Origin: Acidimicrobiaceae bacterium
GTDB taxonomy: Bacteria > Actinomycetota > Acidimicrobiia > Acidimicrobiales > RAAP-2
Direction: 5' to 3'
Length of the DNA stretch: 64,000 bases
Assembly: GCA_027315005.1 (NCBI GenBank)
Contig: DAHUZT010000070.1
Coordinates: forward strand, 1 to 64,000
Shown: positions 60,232 through 64,000 of the stretch, one piece after another
Layout: each line of letters opens with the position of its first letter
Numbering within the stretch: the stretch's first letter is position 1
Program-made: the position numbers and the translations under genes
Notes under the pieces: model-generated
Databases searched by the model: none
Told to the model about the DNA's origin: nothing
The model's input: only the letters and a program-made list of their open reading frames with translations

Positions 60232-61344
60232 CTACCGGCCGTCTTCGGATCGGAGGCGATGGACCAGATGGACGAGGACCGGGTTCGACTCGTCGTCGGG
60301 AAGGAGGAACCTCCGACCGGCGTCCCGGGCGATCCGGCAGAGCCGGTTGGAGACGATGATCGACCGGCACAGCCCGAAGAGCTCGTACCACTCGAGACGA
60401 CGTGCCTTTCGACCCACCGCCCGCTCCCATTCCGCGACCACTCCGTCGTGGTCGAGGAAGCCGTCGGCGCCCCCGGTTCCCCATCGGCCCGCCACACGAT
60501 CGAGAGCCACCAGGTATCCGAGGTCGAGCTCCGCCGGACCCACGCCGGCCATGTCCCAGTCGAGGAGCGCTCGGACGGTGCCGTCGTCTCCGAAGACAGC
60601 GTTTCCGAGGCGCACGTCGCCCCAGAGGACCGACGGGTCGGGGACGTCGTCCGGAACGTGCGCAGAGCACCAGTCGAGGGCTCCGGCCAGGGAGGCGACC
60701 GGCGGACCGTCGCCGTCCTCCAGCATCGCCGTGCGCCACCACTCGACCTCGGCATCCAGCCCGACGAAGGGTCGGACCCGGTCCCCGGCGATGGCCACGT
60801 CGGTCCGGTGTATCAGGGCCAGCACCGATGCGAAGTTCCGGTGGAGCGTGCACCGGAGCTCGGGTCCGCAGAGCACCACCCAGGGATCGACACCCGGAGC
60901 GTCGCCCACGACGTGTCCTTCCACGAAGGGCATGACGAGAGCCTCCCGGTCGGAGAGCACGCCCGCTCGGACGAACCAGCTGGGCTGGGGAACGGGCACT
61001 CCGGAGGCCGCCAGGCGGGGGAGGATCTCCGACTCCTGCCCGACGGTGGAGCCCGGGACGACCCGCTCCGACGGCTCGATCCGGACGACCAGTCGCTCGA
61101 ACACCTGCTCGGAGGACCTCCTGGCCTCGACCGTGACCACCAGGGTCTCGTGGCTGTGACCGTCGGCGGCGCGCTCCACCGAGGTGACGGCGATCCCCGA
61201 CCACCGGGGTCGACGGGGTGCGAGCCATCGGAGGAACCTCCCGTCGAACGGATCGGCTCCGGGGTCGTCGGGGCCGGAGCGTGCCGGGGGGTCAGGTGCG
61301 ACGTACCGGGATCCTTCAGGTGTCCCGCGGCCGCCGGTCCCCAT
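60232..61344 (-). CDS. APH-like phosphotransferase family protein (ACAD10/LvaA-type kinase)
   Basis: This 370-residue protein of the aminoglycoside phosphotransferase/choline kinase fold has catalytic segment VLWGDVRLGN (Asp243, Asn248, with Trp in place of the usual His) and metal-binding LLDWDMAGVGP (Asp262). In this subfamily the substrate is an acyl-CoA with a hydroxyl group, as shown for LvaA and the kinase domain of ACAD10/11, rather than an antibiotic. The N-terminal 35 residues are disordered-looking. ATG 61344 is supported by a leaderless -10. It is followed by the ACAD at 60.2 kb and is divergent from an unknown protein. Confidence 0.82.
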   Translation of the reverse strand: MGTGGRGTPEGSRYVAPDPPARSGPDDPGADPFDGRFLRWLAPRRPRWSGIAVTSVERAADGHSHETLVVTVEARRSSEQVFERLVVRIEPSERVVPGSTVGQESEILPRLAASGVPVPQPSWFVRAGVLSDREALVMPFVEGHVVGDAPGVDPWVVLCGPELRCTLHRNFASVLALIHRTDVAIAGDRVRPFVGLDAEVEWWRTAMLEDGDGPPVASLAGALDWCSAHVPDDVPDPSVLWGDVRLGNAVFGDDGTVRALLDWDMAGVGPAELDLGYLVALDRVAGRWGTGGADGFLDHDGVVAEWERAVGRKARRLEWYELFGLCRSIIVSNRLCRIARDAGRRFLLPDDESNPVLVHLVHRLRSEDGR

Positions 61345-61350
61345 AGCCCG

Positions 61351-61356
61351 AGGCTA
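61351..61356 (-). promoter_or_regulatory. Putative -10 element, leaderless kinase transcript
   Basis: TAGCCT on the minus strand ends 6 nt before ATG 61344. No -35 or ribosome site is obvious. Confidence 0.4.
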
Positions 61357-61471
61357 ACCGGGGGCTCCGCCCGGGGGAGCCGTTGCCCGCGTCACCGGAG
61401 CCGGTCGCGGCACCGGCTGGCTAGCATTCCGCCATCGACCGCCATCGCAGCGCCATCGCAGCGTTCCCGTC

Positions 61472-62635
61472 ATGAACACGGGTTTCGGCCCCCTCGTCGC
61501 CGCCGACGAGCTCCCCAACCACCAGATCGTGGACACCTTCGCCACGGTGGCCGACGGCGATCAGGCGTGGACCGAGAAGGTCTGGGCCTCGGCGTCTGCA
61601 CAGGACGGCTCGGTGTCGATCGGCTTCGGGCTCGGCAAGTACACCAACCGTGGTGTGATGGACGCAACCGGAGCCGTCTCGCGGGGGCGCGAGCAGTGGA
61701 CGGTCCGGGCCAGCCGTTCCATCGGACGGCTCCCCGATCACCTGAGCGTCGGACCGCTCCACTACGAGGTCACCGAGCCGTTGGCCTCGGTCCGATTCCG
61801 GCTCGAGCCCAACGAGGTCCTTCCCATCAGCTTCGACTGCACCTTCAGCGGGGTCGTGCCGCCCTTCGTCGAGGCGCGCGAGGTGACCCGGAGCCTGGGA
61901 GGTGCCCGGGTGGACTCGAACACCGCGCGGTTCCACCAGAGCGGCACGGCACACGGCTGGGTGGAGGTCGACGGGAAGCGCGTCGAGATGGACCCGTCGA
62001 CCTGGCTCTCCACCCGGGACCGGTCGTGGGGACTCCGCCGTGGTGTCGGTCCCCCGGTGCCCGGGCTCCGGACCCGATCCGATCCCGCCGGGCTGGCGAG
62101 CGTGGTCCTGTGGTGTCCGGTCGCCTCCCGCCGCCCTGACGGGTCGCCCTACGGGTTGCACTGGTACTACCGATCCGTGGGTATCGGGGAGCACCGTCGG
62201 GTCGAGCTCGAAGGGGCCGTCGAGCGCCCCGACGGCACCCGCGACGAGTTCGGAGCCCTCGTTCCCCACCTCGAAGTGGACGACATCACCCGCCGGTTCC
62301 GTGGTGGCCGGCTGGACGTGACCATGGTCGACGGGACCCCCCGCCCGCTCATCCTCACCGCGGTGGGCGACAGCGGTGTCCACCTCGGACCTGCGCTCTA
62401 CTTCGGCTTCGACGGTCACTACCACGGGGAGTGGCGCGGCTCGTTGCACATCGACGGGGAGCACATTCCCGACTGCACCGATCCGGCGGTCGTCCACCGC
62501 CTCCACCAGCTGCGCGACTGCATCGTGCGAGTGGACGATCCGGTGGAGGGGGGCGTGGGCTGGGGACACCTCCAGTCCATCATCACCGGCGCCGACGAGG
62601 AGATGGGTCTCACCGATTCGGCCTCGTTCCTCTGA
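61472..62635 (+). CDS. Protein of unknown function, lipocalin/AttH-like layout
   Basis: I do not recognise a named enzyme. The 387-residue protein is rich in beta strands with repeated Trp/Tyr/Arg patterns. It has SIGFGLGKYTNRGVMDATG near the N-terminus, STRDRSWGLRRGVG in the middle and LYFGFDGHYHGEWRGSLHIDGE near the end. The HG-W-x-R blocks resemble the two-lobe lipocalin-like fold of AttH/CrtC-type proteins (DUF7064/7065 families, from memory). There is no signal peptide. It is divergent from the APH-like kinase with a 127-bp gap that contains TAGCAT (61422-61427). Such proteins often lie next to these kinases, so a shared hydrophobic substrate is a fair guess. Confidence 0.65.
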   Translation: MNTGFGPLVAADELPNHQIVDTFATVADGDQAWTEKVWASASAQDGSVSIGFGLGKYTNRGVMDATGAVSRGREQWTVRASRSIGRLPDHLSVGPLHYEVTEPLASVRFRLEPNEVLPISFDCTFSGVVPPFVEAREVTRSLGGARVDSNTARFHQSGTAHGWVEVDGKRVEMDPSTWLSTRDRSWGLRRGVGPPVPGLRTRSDPAGLASVVLWCPVASRRPDGSPYGLHWYYRSVGIGEHRRVELEGAVERPDGTRDEFGALVPHLEVDDITRRFRGGRLDVTMVDGTPRPLILTAVGDSGVHLGPALYFGFDGHYHGEWRGSLHIDGEHIPDCTDPAVVHRLHQLRDCIVRVDDPVEGGVGWGHLQSIITGADEEMGLTDSASFL

Positions 62636-62647
62636 GCTGCCGGTCGG

Positions 62648-64000
62648 TCAGGTGGGCCCATCGGGACGGAGGAACCGCCGTTCGGGATCCCATTGGCGGA
62701 GCGCCCCGATCTCCTCGGGGCCGGGTGGGTCGAGCTCGACCAGGTCGGGGGCGACCACCAGCTCCCACCCGCACAGCGCGCGTACCACCCCGACCCGTTC
62801 CGCGATCGGCCGTGGGCCCGACGGCACTGCGGTGAGCACCAGCGAACCGTCGATTCGCTCGAAGGTCCCGAGGTCGGTTACCAGGGCACCGACCCGGTCA
62901 CCCGGGGAGGTCACGTACGGCACCCGCTCGACAGTACGGCTCGGCCCGAGCGTCGTCACCACCACCACCTCGTCGGCCGCCGAGGCCACGTCGTTGCCTC
63001 CACCGGAGCCGACCAGGAACGCGACCTCGGGGATGACCGTCGAGTTGATGCTTCCGCTGCGATCGATCTGCGCCGCGCCCAGGCAACCGATCAGGCGGGT
63101 GCCCGGGCCGGCTGTCAGGGTGGAGAGCACCAGCTCGCTGTCCCCGACCATCACCGAGGTGGGAAAGCTCCGGTGATTGAACACGAACGGGTCGGCCGGG
63201 GTCGGCTCGTACCCCCACAGTCCGAGCTCGGCGGTGAGCACGACGGGTGAACCCGCCGCACGGGCTGCACGCACGGCGAGCCAGGCGGACAGGTTGGCCA
63301 CACCCGCCCCGGCCAAGACGGCGTCGGCGCCGATGTCGAGGACCCGCGAAGCAACGTAGCGGGACCCGAACACGGCGGCGCGCTCGAAGGCGCAGACCGG
63401 CGCCTCGAGGTCGGGGGGGTGGTCGGTCTGGTCCTCGCGCCACGAGTCGGGATGCGCCCGCCGGCGCAGCCGACCGATCCGCTCCTCGCCGAGCTGGTCG
63501 AGGTACTGGTGCTGGTCACGGGGGTTCAGGATCCACCGATCGATGAACGTGTCGAAGTCGTCCCGACGGCTGGCGTCGCGAACGTCCTCCCAGAACGCCA
63601 GGTCCTCGCCGTAGGGCTGGACGGGGAGATGGGGGGCGAAGAGGCCGCCGGGATGGGCACCCATCGGAACCTCCGAGACCGACAGCACCCGGTGGGCGGG
63701 GATGCGGACCAGGTGGGACCACGGTCGGATGTCGTCCACGATCCGCTCGACGGTCACCACCGCACCGCGCCGGGCGGCGAGGGCGCCCCAGATCCCCTCG
63801 AGGAGCGGTGGGCTCATGGCGACGTTCCCCTCGACGTCGGCCAGCGGTGCATGGACGAGGGCCACGTCGGGTGCGTAGGCGGCCAGCAGGCCGACCCGAC
63901 CCCCGAAGGGGCTATCGATCACCGCGAAGCCCGGATTGCCCTCCATCGACGAGCCCTGGAGCGACGCCGTGGTCACCGCCGGGAGCCCTTTCGCCGCCGC
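62648..64000 (-). CDS. Class I CoA-transferase, fused alpha and beta domains, 5' end beyond window
   Basis: The minus frame is open to the right edge (residues upstream of GTG 63976 read AAAKGLPA), so the start is outside. The visible 450 residues hold the end of an alpha subunit (SLQGSSMEGNPGF, VALVHAPLADVEGNVAM) joined to a beta subunit (AVFGSRYVASRVLDIGADAVLAGAGVANLSAWLA in blocks). The candidate active-site Glu is in TAELGLWGYEP. This resembles IpdAB/glutaconate CoA-transferase, which in sterol catabolism opens a ring by hydrolysis. Fusion of the two chains is unusual. It converges with the unknown protein at 62.6 kb. Confidence 0.8.
   Translation of the reverse strand, partial: AAAKGLPAVTTASLQGSSMEGNPGFAVIDSPFGGRVGLLAAYAPDVALVHAPLADVEGNVAMSPPLLEGIWGALAARRGAVVTVERIVDDIRPWSHLVRIPAHRVLSVSEVPMGAHPGGLFAPHLPVQPYGEDLAFWEDVRDASRRDDFDTFIDRWILNPRDQHQYLDQLGEERIGRLRRRAHPDSWREDQTDHPPDLEAPVCAFERAAVFGSRYVASRVLDIGADAVLAGAGVANLSAWLAVRAARAAGSPVVLTAELGLWGYEPTPADPFVFNHRSFPTSVMVGDSELVLSTLTAGPGTRLIGCLGAAQIDRSGSINSTVIPEVAFLVGSGGGNDVASAADEVVVVTTLGPSRTVERVPYVTSPGDRVGALVTDLGTFERIDGSLVLTAVPSGPRPIAERVGVVRALCGWELVVAPDLVELDPPGPEEIGALRQWDPERRFLRPDGPT

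Overview
The window is a gene-dense, high-GC stretch (roughly two thirds G+C by eye) carrying about 55 protein genes and no rRNA, tRNA or CRISPR that I can see. The gene mix points to an actinomycete, possibly an uncultured member of Acidimicrobiia or a mycobacterium-like lineage. It includes many acyl-CoA dehydrogenases (ACADs), thiolase-fold proteins paired with DUF35/OB-fold proteins, class I P450 with a small [3Fe-4S] ferredoxin, LLM (F420/flavin) oxidoreductases, a DUF222-type HNH remnant, frequent GTG starts, ATGA/GTGA overlaps and many leaderless-looking promoters. The taxonomic placement is inference.

Layout. 1-4.8 kb: minus-strand operon of crotonase, acyl-CoA synthetase, a KAS/HMG-CoA-synthase-like protein fused to DUF35, and a thiolase cut by the left edge. 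A 13-bp tandem repeat lies just upstream. 5-6.8 kb: ferredoxin (-) and amidohydrolase (+). 6.8-11.7 kb: minus operon P450, ACAD, ACAD, MFS transporter. 12-17.3 kb: FGGY kinase (+), then minus operon of gluconate-dehydrogenase-like small subunit, GMC oxidoreductase and zinc alcohol dehydrogenase. 17.4-23.2 kb: DUF35 protein plus cysteine-less thiolase (+), then a single-chain double ACAD and an acyl-CoA synthetase (-). 23.8-29 kb: copper amine oxidase, a truncated HNH gene, an ACAD and a DMT-type transporter. 29-34.2 kb: plus operon ACAD, thiolase-like protein, amidohydrolase, crotonase. 34.2-38.7 kb: class II aldolase, acyl-CoA synthetase and a two-gene ABC-2 exporter (-). 38.9-44.7 kb: branched-chain-amino-acid-type ABC importer (binding protein broken by an in-frame TAA, fused LivH-LivM permease, LivG, LivF) plus a TetR regulator. 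44.8-48 kb: AllA-like, cupin, 2-hydroxyacid dehydrogenase, RraA-like and RidA-like genes. 48-55 kb: LLM oxidoreductase, MaoC-like, alpha/beta hydrolase, TesB thioesterase, a second cupin, aldehyde dehydrogenase and a CaiB-type CoA-transferase with rearranged domain order. 55-64 kb: small conserved-looking protein, acyl-CoA synthetase, LLM oxidoreductase, crotonase, then an APH-like kinase with an ACAD (-), a protein of unknown function, and a fused class I CoA-transferase running off the right edge.

Taken together the genes look like several catabolic modules for bulky or branched carboxylic acids (steroid-, terpenoid- or fatty-acid-like): oxidation by P450 or dehydrogenases, CoA activation by four synthetases, beta-oxidation by two-subunit or fused ACADs, crotonases and MaoC, and carbon-carbon cleavage by thiolase/DUF35 proteins or CoA-transferases. 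Transport is by MFS, DMT and Liv-type systems. Substrates cannot be read from the sequence. The observations I rate highest are the kinase-ACAD operon, the repeated leaderless -10 motif, the DUF35/cysteine-less thiolase pair, the AllA-cupin-RraA-RidA module, the CoA-transferase with its small domain at the wrong end, and the interrupted binding-protein gene.
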